A DNA stretch of 64,000 nucleotides from Mangifera indica (taxonomy: Eukaryota; Streptophyta; Magnoliopsida; Sapindales; Anacardiaceae). The notes under the pieces are model-generated. The model was not told the DNA's origin and made no database searches. It was given only the letters and a program-made list of their open reading frames with translations. The translations under genes were made by a program, and so were the position numbers. This document shows, piece by piece, positions 13,201-24,665 of this stretch (position 1 is its first letter; each line of letters opens with the position of its first letter). The DNA is taken from the NCBI RefSeq assembly GCF_011075055.1, contig NW_025401192.1:32303-96302 (forward strand). The letters are read 5' to 3'.

Positions 13201-13831
13201 TCGCAGTTCATTGATCACATATCTATATCCAGAAAATAAATTACAATGATGATAAAGACAAAGACAATAACCACAATGACGCTAATGACAATTACAAAAC
13301 TAGAAGCAACAATCAAAAAATTCATCAAGGAAAAAAATTAACTACAATAATGATGGTAAACACAGCAAATTTATCCTCCATTTTACTCTTACTTTCTCCC
13401 TAAACCAAAGAATGACTCCTTTCTCCGAAAACACACATTACAGGTAAGAAGCAAATCAACTTCCCCAAATTTATTCTATCATATAAAATCTGTTTCTCCA
13501 CTTCAATTGTTTAACTAAAGTGATCAATTCTGTTTCAGTAACATTTAAATTTTAAAAAATAAAATAAAAAAATTGAAAAGACAGTTAGTGACTCAAAATA
13601 GAAAGAACAATGGTCAAAAAATTGAAATTCAACAATCAAAACCTACTAAAGCCCCAAAATGATTCCAAATACACGAATTATCAAAACTAAAACAGCATAT
13701 CGCACATCACCAACTGCTTAGAAATTAAGAGAATAGAGTATAAATCATGAAAAATTCAAAGAAATTTAGTAAAGTTACTTGAAGTGCTGGAGAGAGAAGC
13801 GATCGATCGATCGCCAAACAGAGCGCCACAT
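4290..13831 (-). CDS. TT9: TT9/GFS9, CLEC16A-like trafficking protein, 3' end incomplete
   Basis: Peripheral Golgi/endosomal protein of the CLEC16A/FPL family; in Arabidopsis it is needed for vacuolar transport and proanthocyanidin build-up in the seed coat. Exons (minus strand): 13831-13779, 13222-13171, 13085-13009, 12922-12789, 12525-12429, 12210-12153, 11137-11029, 10920-10800, 10697-10508, 9429-9089, 8348-8303, 7188-7126, 6944-6804, 5949-5844, 5678-5604, 5518-5466, 4816-4660, 4555 onward. All junctions keep frame. The start [18 protein letters not shown] and then [19 protein letters not shown] mark the FPL domain. Exon 18 has a strong donor (AGT|GTAAGT, at 4389/4388) after APLAGLS, residue 680. 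Read-through instead stops at 4290, giving 712 residues. As I recall, plant members have about 830-860 residues, so the C-terminus is missing: beyond the window, or lost. The family call is firm; the 3' structure is not. Confidence 0.88.
9875..10335. repeat. Probable insertion in a TT9 intron, with (AT)27
   Basis: The intron between the exons at 10697-10508 and 9429-9089 holds a block unlike its AT-rich surroundings. It has several TGACGT-type motifs (about 10030-10085), an (AT)27 run at 10191-10244, and moderately GC-rich flanks on both sides. No clear terminal repeats or target duplication were seen, so the element class is not assigned. Confidence 0.4.
10191..10244. repeat. (AT)27 microsatellite
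   Basis: Uninterrupted AT dinucleotide run inside a TT9 intron. Confidence 0.95.
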
Positions 13832-15888
13832 AGTGAGAATGAGAGATCAAAATGCAGAAGTACAAAACAGCCAAATCTCGCAGTTCAGTGCAGTGCAGTG
13901 CAGTAAAGATAATTTATTCATTCACTGAAAATGTTTTTTTTTATCATTATTATTATTTTGTAAAATGGTGAGCGCGCAAGTCGTATCAGGTTTGGCCGTT
14001 TGGTGGCGGTTATAGGGTTGGACTTATGGCAACAAACCGTCAACGTTTTATACATGGTGTTTGCTTGATTTGATCTGATTTTCCCTTCTAACCTAACGGA
14101 GAACGCTAACCAAATAATGCCTCGGAAATAGTTTTTTTTAAATTAAAAAATAAAAATATTTAAATGTGCTTTAGAGTTGCATTATTTACACCACCTCTTC
14201 CTCTTTTTTTTTCAAACGCCATTTTGAAAGTGTATACCTAAATATTTACACACTCAAATATATTATTATATAATTAAATTATTTTAAATTAATAATAAAA
14301 TAATATATAATCACATAATAAAATATTTATATATTTATATATAAAAAGTCTAAAATTAATTTAGAGCTATATTATATTCAAATAATTTGGAGTCTCTAAA
14401 CTATTTGAAGATAAATTATCCAACGTTTTATATGTCATTATCTGTAAGCCATTATAAAAGAGTGAGATATGTATATGTCTTCTCTCTAATTCTAAATTAT
14501 TGATATATTTTTCGTCATCAACAAATATACATAATTTAAAGTCTTATATAAGATAAATTTTAGTAGCATTCATTAAAGTTTTTGGCAAACTTGAGTAAGT
14601 TTATTATAAATATGTGAGAATTTAAAACGAAAAACTAATGAATATAGAGCAAAAAAAATATATGTAACATTAGAGTTTTTACGTCATTCAACTTAATGAT
14701 CGGTATAACTATATCAACAATATTTTTGTTAGTTTTTTATATAGTACACAAGAATGATACGTCTTCCTCTTTTCCAATTTTTTTCTCTCTTTCATTTTTT
14801 TTTTAAAGGAAAAAAAGACTTTCTAAATACTCACTTCTCCACGTGACTTGACGCATGATTTTGAGTTTAAATAGATAAATTTATATTTATTTTGACAATT
14901 TTATGTTTCTGTGAAATTCGACGTTCAGACTAAGGCACTTTCATGGAAATGTTGCGACTTGAGATTTGGTCTAAATCTTTAGTACCTGCCAAAAAATCTT
15001 TTCCAAATTTTGAACACGCCAAAGTAAGGGGCTGATTAATGAATATTCATTGTCTTAAACCAATTTTACATATAAGGGTAATTTTGACAAAATATTTTTT
15101 CTTGGCTTTATTAGTTTAATACATGGAAAATTGGTTAATAATGTTTATCTGAATTAAAAAGGATTATTTTAATTAATTTAACTCAATTAAATCGTGAAAT
15201 TTTACTTAGTATTTTTTATCCATAATGAATCAATTAAGTTTTGTTCATTTTTTGCCGGTTAAACCAAAGATAGGAGAAGAAAGAACTTGACACAAGGTCT
15301 TTCATATTATTTGCTCGGTTTTACTCATCCAACCATCAAAATCACCCTGTGGAGCGCTGATTTTGTTTCAAAAGAAGCATGGCAGTTCCCTTCGACTATG
15401 CATCAACTACCGAGCTCTCGACCTTTATCACCATGAAGAACAAATATCTAATCCCTCTCATCACTAATCTTTTCAATCAATTTGAAGATGCCCGTTAGTT
15501 CACAAAATTTGATTTACGATTTGAGCAATACCCAAAAAAGCCATGTCCAAAACAAAATAACACTTATTATAAAAGAAGAAAAATTAAAAATTTGACCTTT
15601 TTAGATTTAGAAAAAAAAAAAAGAACAGTATTAATTATATATCATATCAAAAGAAAATTTTGGTTCATTACGATGAGCTGAGCCATATAAGTTCTTTAAA
15701 GCACATGAGTAATCCCAAACTCTGTTTCTCCATTTCTCCCGCAAAGTGAAGTAAATTCACAAATATTTGTCATTATCACAAAACTTTGACTGGCAACCTT
15801 TCATTCGTTCTCGGAATAATTATCTCAAGTATCACTAAAAGAATTTATAGCCAATGTGACGCAGTCTATTTTAGCACCGGATCTGTGC
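13832..15888. other. Upstream region of TT9 and AT-rich spacer
   Basis: The first 250 bases should hold the TT9 promoter and 5' leader; a short direct repeat of AGTGC lies at about 13886-13907. Beyond 14100 it is AT-rich, with one copy of the dispersed AT-rich repeat (14245-14345). No further gene was seen. Confidence 0.5.
14245..14345. repeat. AT-rich MITE-like repeat, copy 1
   Basis: Contains the family core TTTTAAATTAATAATAAAAT flanked by ATTATATAATTAAAT and ATAATCACATAATAA, which are roughly inverted to each other. The ends are not sharp. Confidence 0.5.
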
Positions 15889-16200
15889 CAGAACAGGGGG
15901 ATATTAATTAAAATAGGCAATCGCATTCCCGCCTAAACCTTTTTCGGCAACAACTTTTACATTTTATATTTTTAAGCAAACCGTTGTTTTTATTCCAAAA
16001 ATACCCTTCGTCTAATTTCTCACTTTACCGTAGCATTTCTCCGATTATTTGCTTTCCTTTCACGAAAAACATTAAGATTAAACTACCGTAATATTTATAA
16101 ATTAAAAAACAGATTAATATTTTATAAAATAATATTAATATAATATATTATATATTAATATATTATATTAATATATAATATTTATATAATATAACAAAGG

Positions 16201-16440
16201 TTGTGGATGTGGGTGCGGGAATTTGGTAAGGGGTGCGGGACTTTGGTAAGGGGTGCGTGTGCGTGCGAGCAGGTGCGCGCGCTCTAGCGCTGCGTGCATG
16301 CAGGCGTGCGCGCGCTGGCTCCCCCGCACCCGCACACAGCGCGCGCACGCCAGTTTATCCCTACACCCCTTTATAATTTATAAAGGGGTGCGGGGTTATA
16401 AAAAGGGGTGCGGGAGAAATTTTTCCTCCCGCACCCCATT
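16201..16440. repeat. GC-rich block with GGGTGCGGG repeats
   Basis: An island of high GC inside the Mutator-like element. It has repeated GGGTGCGGGA and TTTGGTAAG motifs, an alternating purine-pyrimidine run (GTGCGTGTGCGTGCG, about 16255-16270), and internal inverted repeats. Its left part is roughly inverted to 17150-17240 near the other end, extending the hairpin potential of the element. Confidence 0.7.
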
Positions 16441-16461
16441 ACAATGGGTTCATCACCTACC

Positions 16462-16665
16462 TGCTATATTTATATTATATATATATTATATTAATATATA
16501 TTATAAATATAATATATTTATATTATAGATATATTAATATATATTAATTATTATATATTATTAATATAATATATTTATATTATAAATATTTTATATTAAT
16601 ATATATTATATTATATAATATATTTATATTATAAATATATTATATTAATATAATATATATTATAA
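16462..16665. repeat. AT-only palindromic tandem block
   Basis: About 200 bases of almost pure A and T built from repeated TAATATAATATATTTATA-like units that are close to their own reverse complement. It lies between the GC-rich block and the minisatellite of the Mutator-like element. Confidence 0.7.
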
Positions 16666-16689
16666 TTCTCCTGTACCTTTTTTATAATT

Positions 16690-17020
16690 TTCCCGCACTT
16701 CTTTTGTTTTTCCCGCACTCATTTATATTTTCACGCACCCCTTCACATTTTCACGCACCCGTTTGTATTTTCACACACCCCTTCACAATTTCACGTACTC
16801 GTTTATATTTTTACGCATCTGTTTTATATTTTCACGTACCACTTCACAATTTCACGCACCTGTTTGTATTTTTACGCACCTGTTTTGTATTTTCACGCAC
16901 CCGTTTGTATTTTTACGCACTCGTTTTGTATTTTCACTCATCCCTTCACATTGTCACGCACCCGTTTGTATTTTTACATACTCGTTTTGTGTTTATTATT
17001 TTCATGCACCCCTTTTATAA
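16690..17020. repeat. 20-21 bp minisatellite inside the Mutator-like element
   Basis: About sixteen tandem units with consensus TTTTCACGCACCCGTTTGTA. Two variants tend to alternate (TTTTCACGCACCC... and TTTTTACGCACTCG...), giving a higher-order period near 41 bp. A more degraded form, with CGCACCC every 15-25 bases, continues to about 17230. All three forward frames stay open here because the unit has few stops; I do not regard those frames as genes. Confidence 0.85.
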
Positions 17021-17659
17021 TTCCTGCACCTTTCAGAAAATTGTCGCACCCTTCCACGCACCCTTTCAAAAATTGTCACACCCTCCACACACCCTTTCAA
17101 CAATTGCCACACCCTTTCAGAAATCGCTGCACCTTCCACGCACCCTTCCAGCAATTGTCGCACCCTCCACGCACGCACCTGCACCCCTTACCAGAGTGTC
17201 GCACCCCTTGCCAAATTCACGCACCCTTTACCAAATTCATTGCAACCTGTTTTTATAAAAATAAAATTTAATCTATTTTTCATTACAGATAATTTAAAGA
17301 AAAACTTATTATTTTTTATATATAAAAATAAATTATTTTATAAACATTAATCCCTTTTTTAATTTATAAATTTTATTTATTTCAGGTAATTTAATTTTAA
17401 TCTAATATTAATTATTTCTGTGTTGATAGGAATGAATTAATCGGCGAAAAGCAAGCGTTGCATTTGAAAAATTAGATTAGGGATATTTTTGGAATGAAAA
17501 AGATGATTTGCTTAAAAAGGTAAAACAGAGTAATTATTGCCAAAAAAGGTTTAGGCGGGAATCCTCTTGCCTATTTTAATTAATATCCCCAGAACAGGAG
17601 CCTTACTCTGACACCACAACAGTGCGTAATATAGATCACTGACGTAATAGCGCTGTAAT

Positions 17660-17963
17660 TAGGGTTGGATTCGAGCCGAATCAAGCTCGGCTCGCAGCCA
17701 GCTCGGGCTCGGCTCGGCTTTTTAATGGTCGACTCGAGTTCGGCTCGAGCTTGACTCTAGCTGAATTCGGCTCGGCTCGAGTTTGGCTCATTTTTTATAT
17801 CAAAACGACACCATTTTGTATATATATATATCAAAATGACACCATTTTGTATAAAAAAATTTTTAAAAAAATATACCGAACCAACTCGAGCCAGCTCGGG
17901 CTCGGCTCGAGCTCAATCGAGCCGAGTTCGAGCTCGAGCTGGCTCGGCTCGAATCCAACCCTA
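17660..17963. mobile_element. hAT-type MITE, 304 bp, with perfect ends
   Basis: Both ends carry the perfect 18-bp inverted repeat TAGGGTTGGATTCGAGCC, and an 8-bp direct repeat GCTGTAAT flanks it (17652-17659 and 17964-17971). An 8-bp duplication is typical of the hAT superfamily. The interior is rich in CTCGGCTCGAG motifs and contains two copies of ACACCATTTTGTAT. It is too short to encode a transposase. The unbroken ends suggest a fairly recent insertion. Confidence 0.88.
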
Positions 17964-18179
17964 GCTGTAATCTTAATTTTTCAGACAGAATTATAACAAC
18001 GCCATGGCCCAAGCCGTTTTACAAGTCTAGTGTGTAGAGCGACGCCACTATTGCATCAAAAAAGTGTTCTGACATATGACGAAGTTTTACCCTAATCTCA
18101 TAATTCCACCATGTTGATGTTAGTTCAAAACCCTAAAGTCCCATCCATCGGTCGTTAATGTGAATGTTATTTGTTAGGG

Positions 18180-18930
18180 TATGGTTAAAATGGCAAATTT
18201 ACCTTTTCAAAGTGAAATAATAAAAATATCCTTCAATGTATATAGTTAAAATGAAATGACAAAAATTCCAACCAAGATTTGAAAACCTATATTTCCCCCC
18301 CTAGGATTTCAATTTTTCAAGCAACCTCTCCCTCTCTAGCAATCAACAATCTTCAACCATCTCTCTCACTTCTTCTAATCTCATTTTTATCGGAGAAAAG
18401 GAAACTTTATCTGGATGAACTCATCTTCATCACTCAAAAATCAAATCTCATCGTCTTCGTAGCTTGAAGATTAAGTCTCGTCATCATTTTAGTCCCCTCA
18501 TTGCTTTGGTCTTGTCGTCATTTCAATCTCATCGTAGCTCGAAGATTCGATCGCATCAGTCACTCTACAAAGATGAGAATCATCTTCGTCGATTCGAATA
18601 AAGAAAGATGATTTGTCTTCATCCAAACAAAGTTTTAATATTCTTTAACGAGTTAGAGACCGAAAAAAGGGAGAGAGATGGTTAGAGGCTATCAATTGCT
18701 GGAGAGGGAGAGGTTGCTTGAAAATTTGAAATCTTAGGAGGAAAATATAGTTTTTTAAAGTTTAATCATATGATAAATTATTAGTTTTCTAAACTAAAAG
18801 AAAAAAATTATATAAATTTATAGGGTTTAGTGATAAAATGATAATTTTATTCTTATTGTTAATAAAAATTTTAAGTATATTTTTCAAACTAAGCTAAAAC
18901 TGAGTGGGGAATAGTCCTTTGGCCTTGACA
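18180..18930. mobile_element. Fold-back Mutator-like element, copy 1
   Basis: A long inverted repeat joins about 18280-18400 with 18640-18760; both arms contain AAGCAACCTCTCCCTCTC. The right end, read inward, starts GGCCAAAGGACTATTCCCCA, the terminal motif shared with copies at 54428 and 56412. The left terminus is diverged or lost, so that boundary is approximate. Confidence 0.6.
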
Positions 18931-20870
18931 GATTGCAACGTGGCATGGTGACACAACAGAAGCAATTGTGTACTATAACGTCTACCTATGCATCGTTGTA
19001 GCCCTAAAATTTTATTATCTTGGCTTTTATAAATAATCATCCATGTTTAAGGAAAAAATCATAAAGAAATTTGGTTGACTGAGCATTTTGATTTAAACCT
19101 TGATTGAATAAAAAATATATATTATTATTATATACATAATTTTTACATACAATTTTATATATAAATAATAATAATATATTATAATATAAATAGATAATTA
19201 AAAATTAAAAATAAAATAATACATAATTATATATTAATACATCATTATTTATACATAATGAGAGCCTAAAAAATACCCTAAGTCATGAAAGAGTGTGTTC
19301 TTTAAGCTTCATTTAACCTCTTTTAAGCTCTAGAATCAAATTTTAATAAATCAGTTATTTCAAAATTGTTTTTTCCTATTTTGTTATTTCTAAACTTTTT
19401 AAATCTTCTTAAAATTTATGATTTTGTAATAATCATGGAAAACCATAAAGCCACAGTTGGATAAAATATTTATTGTCGTGCTTTTACAAATAAGATCATA
19501 AACGAGAAATTGTACTAAATCTAATAATATAGTAGATATTTATTAATAATTAAAAGTTCACATTTGAATGAGAGTGATATGTGTTTAATTTGCTTAATTT
19601 ATATTAAGCTTAGACTTCAGTTAGAGACTTATCACACACAACAATCCAAAAACAAATTTAGCGAAAGCAAAATAAAAACAGAAAAAATAAAAAGGATTTT
19701 GCAATTTTTCCATAGTTTAGGCATATTTGATATCTACGTCAAGAATTGTATTTTGTAATTGATCAGTCTAGCAAACCTACAAGAAAAAAGATAGAAAAAA
19801 AATAGAGAACAAGGATGACAAATCTAATATGCAAACAATAATGAAAATGACCATCTATGTGAAAAACAATACTGAAAATGTAATTATTCAATTCAACTCA
19901 AAACAAAAAAGAAGGTTGGGTTAAATACTCAACTCAAAAAAGCATGATAATAACATTTGTCCGTATTGTAGCAATATTCATGTCATTTCAAAACTAATTC
20001 ATATAAAGAGAACAAGATCTATCAAGTGTGACATATGAAAGAGTCAATTCAAATGCGATCACAAAGTGTAACATGTGTGCATGCTTTGTTGTGTACACAT
20101 AAAATCAGTATTCACAAAGCATAAGCCTATGATAGATATATTTCTTAAAACGCTCTTCAACGTGAGGTGAATAAAACGCAAGGCATTTGTTAGACAAACC
20201 TAGGGTTATTTTTTCTTACCCTTTTTCAGCCTAGATGAACTTTTTCCTCTTGAATGGTGCAGGCTCAAGTTAAGTTGACATAAAAGGGGGACTTATTTTA
20301 ATTGGGGTAAGTTTGTCATGGTCAGAAGCCATGAGAGTAGATGATTGACTCAATACATTATTTTTATCATTTCACATTTTGCTCTCCAAGTTCCTTCAAA
20401 GTGAAATTTCTTAAACTCATATGAGATCAATATAGGTTAAAATAAGATTAATCGGGAAAAGATTGTTTTTACAATGATAGTGATAATGGCCAACACAAGG
20501 AACACATCGCACATAGAAAAATGCTTCAAAAGAGTGTGACAAAAACCCTAAGCAGGGTTTATATACTACCTCAACAAAAAGCCAACAAGTGACTCAAAAG
20601 TAACATTTAATATAAGCAAGATGCAACGATATTTTTGTGCTAAAAATAAACATAAAATATACGTAATGGAAGTTAAAATGTCATAAAATTACAAAAAAAA
20701 ACCCAACCCATAGTTAGGGGTGTGAAACAACACGAAAACAAATTAGAGAAAGAATTAATACACATGTTTGTCATTTGCAGCTCCTTGTCTTCTTGATCTC
20801 TCTGATAGAATCCTTCCACAATCTTTCCGAGTGTAAGAAAGTATCTACTCATCCACATGGAGCATCCACA
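18931..20870. other. AT-rich spacer
   Basis: Contains one copy of the dispersed AT-rich repeat at 19115-19265. I saw no coding pattern, RNA gene or clear element in the rest. Confidence 0.5.
19115..19265. repeat. AT-rich MITE-like repeat, copy 2
   Basis: Core AATTAAAAATTAAAAATAAA followed by ATAATTATATATTAATACATCATTATTTATA, matching the right arm of the family. Ends are approximate. Confidence 0.5.
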
Positions 20871-20879
20871 TTATCGCAC

Positions 20880-21400
20880 AATCAATGGAGAATGGCAGTG
20901 GAGCTCGTAGACAATGCTAGCTATTCTTCTTCTTGAAACAGAAGCTTCCAACTACTTCTTTTTGTTTGTTAAGAATGTCTTGTAGTCTCATCCAATGGTC
21001 GGACTTGCTACAACAAAAGCATACTGCCTCCCCATCATTCTTTCTGACGCCACCAGTAGATCATTCTTTCTGACGCCACCAGTAGGCTGTAGAGTGGGCT
21101 GAGCTTGTGCCTAATGCTTGGACTTGGGTTTGGGCTTGGTCTTAACCTGGCCCTTACCCTTACCAGCTTTAATGTTAATTAAAAGCACATGCACAATATT
21201 CTCAATGTCTTGTTTAATAGTCCTCAACATATTTGGAAGCTTAGTAAGAGATTTCTCAATCCTACTCATATTAAAATTCATAAGGAATTAGGAGTAAGAC
21301 TTAGGCAAAGACTACAAGACCAACTTTATGGATAGGTCATTGTCCATGCAAAAACATAAGGCAACAAGCCTCTGAGTATACCTAATTATCTTGAGCACAT
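20880..21400 (-). pseudogene. copia gag relic A (zinc knuckle with a lost Cys)
   Basis: On the minus strand the frames give the second half of a copia Gag: VGSHVLKIIRYTQRL, then SLPKSYS and FLMNFNMSRIEKSL, then a Lys-rich linker (KGKGQVKTKPKPKSK). A CCHC-like knuckle follows (CFCCSKSDHW) in which the last Cys is not present. Stops and frame changes break it. A 26-bp unit is duplicated in tandem in the linker-knuckle junction (21034-21059, 21060-21085). It probably belongs to a different copia lineage from the relic just upstream. Confidence 0.65.
21034..21085. repeat. 26-bp tandem duplication in gag relic A
   Basis: Two identical copies of a 26-base unit beginning ATCATTCTTTCTGACG, head to tail. 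Being identical in an otherwise decayed relic, it is probably younger than the decay. Confidence 0.9.
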
Positions 21401-21579
21401 GAGAGCCCACCTGAGCTCCTTCTTACATTTTGCATCAGTATAGGGATTTTGACACCCCCCGTACCTCTCATGTTGAGCATGCACAAAGCATAGCTCTTGG
21501 AGATGTAAAAAGATGGATCTAGCATTCTTCTTCTTATACTACTTTTGCAAATAAGATTTATCAAGAAATTTTGAATGTA

Positions 21580-22400
21580 AAAATGTTACACTTGTGTGTG
21601 AAACGTCTAGACATTCCTCATTGCCAACCTGAAATTGTTGTTATCCTTTGTAAGTTGACTTCGTAATAAATTAATCGAGATTAGAGGTCACATAGTCTTT
21701 TACACTAGAATCCATGTACCAACTTCGGATCTGAAACTGTTATAGAGGGATCGGCTGCAACATTGGTTGCTGGTGCTTGTGAAATGGTTGGGTGTGGAAA
21801 GGAAAATTTTTGTGTGGTTCGATTTGACTTAGCTGAGAAAATTTGTCCAACAGCAATGGCATTGTGATTGTTACAATCTGAAACTGAAGACTTATTATAC
21901 GATGCATATGAGGGGGGATTATTGGCACTCATGGTTTGTGTGTAAGTGGGGTTTATGTGTGAACTAGGCTGAGACTATTTTGGTGTTTGAAGGAAAAAGG
22001 AACTAGAATAAATTTGTCTAGTATTCCTGCTCTTAGATGTCAACTGTTGTTATGTCAAACTTATGATAACAATGTAGGGCAATGTGTCCCATTTTTCCAT
22101 AGACTTGGCAAATAATTCTTGACTTAGTAAAATTCTTCCCTCGACCTTCACCCATGATTCTGTCTTATTTCAGGTTGATTACGAGCACTAAAATTATTGT
22201 TTGAGACATACTGACTTTGTTCTCCAAACTTTCTTGTTTTAACCATTGAATTAGCCATATGATAACCATATCTACTGGTGGGTTTAATCTGCCTATTAAT
22301 CTCCATATCTCCAACACTTAAACTCCTAACTTGAGTGGGTGGGTTTGCCATCCCTTCTTGAATCTCAAAACCCATAGTAGTTTCCGTTCAACCTTCGTTC
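21580..22400 (-). pseudogene. copia gag-protease relic B
   Basis: Reads on the minus strand as the C-terminal part of Gag with a knuckle-like CQVYGKMGHIALHC near 22060-22110, where the second Cys is Tyr. Next comes a Ser/Thr/Pro-rich linker (21932 to about 21720), a degenerate protease site (YMDSSVKDYVTSNLD, where active copies have DSGAT), and a QVGN-type stretch leading into the integrase side. Frameshifts separate these parts. No LTRs were identified around it. Confidence 0.6.
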
Positions 22401-23699
22401 AAACTTTTGTAACACATATTTAGCCTCAGACAAAGTAATTTTTCCAGCTGGTGAATCTAATTTTGTTGTATATAAACAACAGTACAGCAAAACTCTAGGC
22501 CTATTCCATCTATATAAAAAAAATCATGGTTGTCGTATGTAAACACCCATGGTTTTTTTTATTATTTTATTTTTTAAAAACTGTATCATATGATACGATA
22601 CTCGATACACGATTCAACTATTATATTAATAAAAGATATCTAATAATAACATGTTTGAAAATTGAAGTCCTACTATATTATAAATTCTATCACATAAGAA
22701 GAAATGTATACCCTAAGAAGAATTTATAATTATATATATATATATATTAGTTGCTGAGTAGAACTGATTTTTTTTATGTCATTCAAGCAACTCATCCTAA
22801 TCATAGAGGTTCAATTGTGTCATTAACCAAGTGAAAAATGAGTCAAGTGCATTTACAAAATGCTGGCTTAATAAATACTTGACGCCATTGATTGATAATT
22901 CTAGTTTTGAGAAAAGCCTCTCCCTCATCTTCTCAATCTGAAGCAGGGTCTCTCACAACCATTAGACCAGAGATTTATACCCATGTCTTCTTATACATGA
23001 ATCCTTCTAGGGCATCTTCTCAATCCCTTCGTTTAACAGACGCTCTCTCCAAATCTTTTAATGGACGGCAGCCCTAAGTAATGGTCTCTATATTTAAGTC
23101 TGAAATATGACAGCACATAGTCTAATAAGTGTTGTCTACATAAACTCAATATTAATGTAATGGATAAATACCAAGAAAAATATCGAGGCAGATAGATACA
23201 GTCGTAAATATCTTTTCATGTGTCATCGATCACGGGGAACCTCAGCCTAAAAGTAGTTGCAATTTGCTTTTCATTTGCCATCTTCACGAATTCATATTAA
23301 ACATCTCCTACTTTTAGTTAACCTACAAACAAAAATATAAACCACATGAAAATTGATTTTTCTAAAATTATTATTAAGCATGTTGTGGTCACCAAAAATA
23401 AATAAAGACGAAGAGAACCAACTCTTCCAATAAAATAATACATGACAAAAGAAAAAGAAAAATGAAAAAAATAAAGTGAAAACACCACATACATCACACC
23501 CCATTTTATTCTTATAATGGAACGGTGAGTAAAGAGTCCATTTCATTTGTCATCCATGTGCTCTGTTTTCTTCCTATTCATTCACTTTAATTTTTTTTCA
23601 ATATTTCATCATGCGTTTTCTTTTTTCTTTTTCAAGACTTTGTTACTGCGTGCTTCACTTTGTTGCTTTTCCATTTGTTTGGTTTGTGTACTGCAATTT

Positions 23700-23835
23700 A
23701 TAGAGGACAATACTATAAGTATCTATTTTAGATATATTTTTATGTGTGATTATATGATTAAATATTATTTTTTAATTCAAAATCATATAATCACATGATT
23801 ATACACATAAAATATATATTTATTTATATATTTAA
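23700..23835. repeat. AT-rich MITE-like repeat, copy 3
   Basis: Two inverted arms, GTGTGATTATATGATTAAAT and ATAATCACATGATTATACAC, surround TTATTTTTTAATTCAAAAT. It is one of the clearer palindromes of the family. Confidence 0.6.
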
Positions 23836-24567
23836 AAAAGATATGTAGAGTTCTATTGATTCTAGAAAAATTATAATAATTTCTTGGAAAAGTAGTAATA
23901 AGCTTTTATATGATACATTTAATTATAACACATTATATGATAAACTTATACGGTAAATTGTCATTTTCCATTTGGGGTATCGTTTAATAATAAATTAATC
24001 CTTTGGGTACACCATGTGTATTAATGTGTTATTAACTCTTATGGGAAATTTTTACCAAGACCATATTATTTATTCAAACTGGCCAAATGGGTTCTTCTAC
24101 ATGAAGTTAACGACAAATGGATGGCTAAGTGCACTTGAATTTGTTGAGAGTGGTCAGGTCCTCGTGATAAAAGAAATTTTTGTTTGTATAAATTTTATTA
24201 ATAAAACTCTCTATATATACCAATTTATGTACTCAAAGGTATATAGATTGCATCTAATCAAATTCTAGCAACTCACAAAACTTTGTCTATAAGACCTAAT
24301 TTCTCAACTTGAAACAGCTTCCATCAATCGAAACAAGTTATTTTTTATTCAATAATAAATTATGTGTCTTTTGACTCTAAAGATTAATAAAACTAATAAA
24401 ATATTAAAACTTTTAAGATAAAGGTCTAAGTTTGAGTTTATGTTATACTTATGAAACCTTGATTTATCTGATACAGCAGTTATGGGTCTAGTTATTATGT
24501 CATAAGTTTATCAATCCAATAAATATAGGTAGGGCCCCAATTATCAAAAAAAATGGTGTGTCTTTTT

Positions 24568-24665
24568 AATAATAATGTATCATCATGTGATAGGATAATT
24601 TTGAATCAAAAATAAAGTAATGTATCATTATATGATAACACATTATTATTGGGTATCAAATTAAT
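24568..24665. repeat. AT-rich MITE-like repeat, copy 4
   Basis: TATCATCATGTGATAGGATA and ATGTATCATTATATGATAAC flank the core TTTGAATCAAAAATAAAG. Confidence 0.6.

Larger units (their letters stand above)
15898..17589. mobile_element. Non-autonomous Mutator-like element (MULE), 1692 bp
   Basis: The two ends are inverted repeats: GGGATATTAATTAAAATAGG on the left matches the reverse complement of the right end. The similarity extends imperfectly for about 130 bp, including the shared TTCCCGCCTAAACC motif. The element is flanked by a perfect 9-bp direct repeat, CAGAACAGG (15889-15897 and 17590-17598), the target duplication size of Mutator-like elements. It encodes no transposase; inside are palindromic AT blocks, a GC-rich block and a minisatellite. 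Long ends plus a 9-bp duplication make the class call strong; autonomy is excluded by the lack of any transposase-like frame. Confidence 0.85.

Noticed and set aside
16690..17020. CRISPR-like array (short regular repeats)
   Set aside because: There are no unique spacers between conserved repeats; units are directly head to tail and degenerate, as in a minisatellite, and the genome is a plant.
16704..17271. Three overlapping open frames of 85-184 codons in the minisatellite
   Set aside because: They arise because a 20-21 bp repeat without stops is open in all frames. The products are repetitive (FTHPF, FLRT) with no domain, and the element has the structure of a non-autonomous transposon.
22892..23077. 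61-codon plus-strand frame, Ser-rich
   Set aside because: No recognisable motif, no splice context and no typical start region; likely chance.
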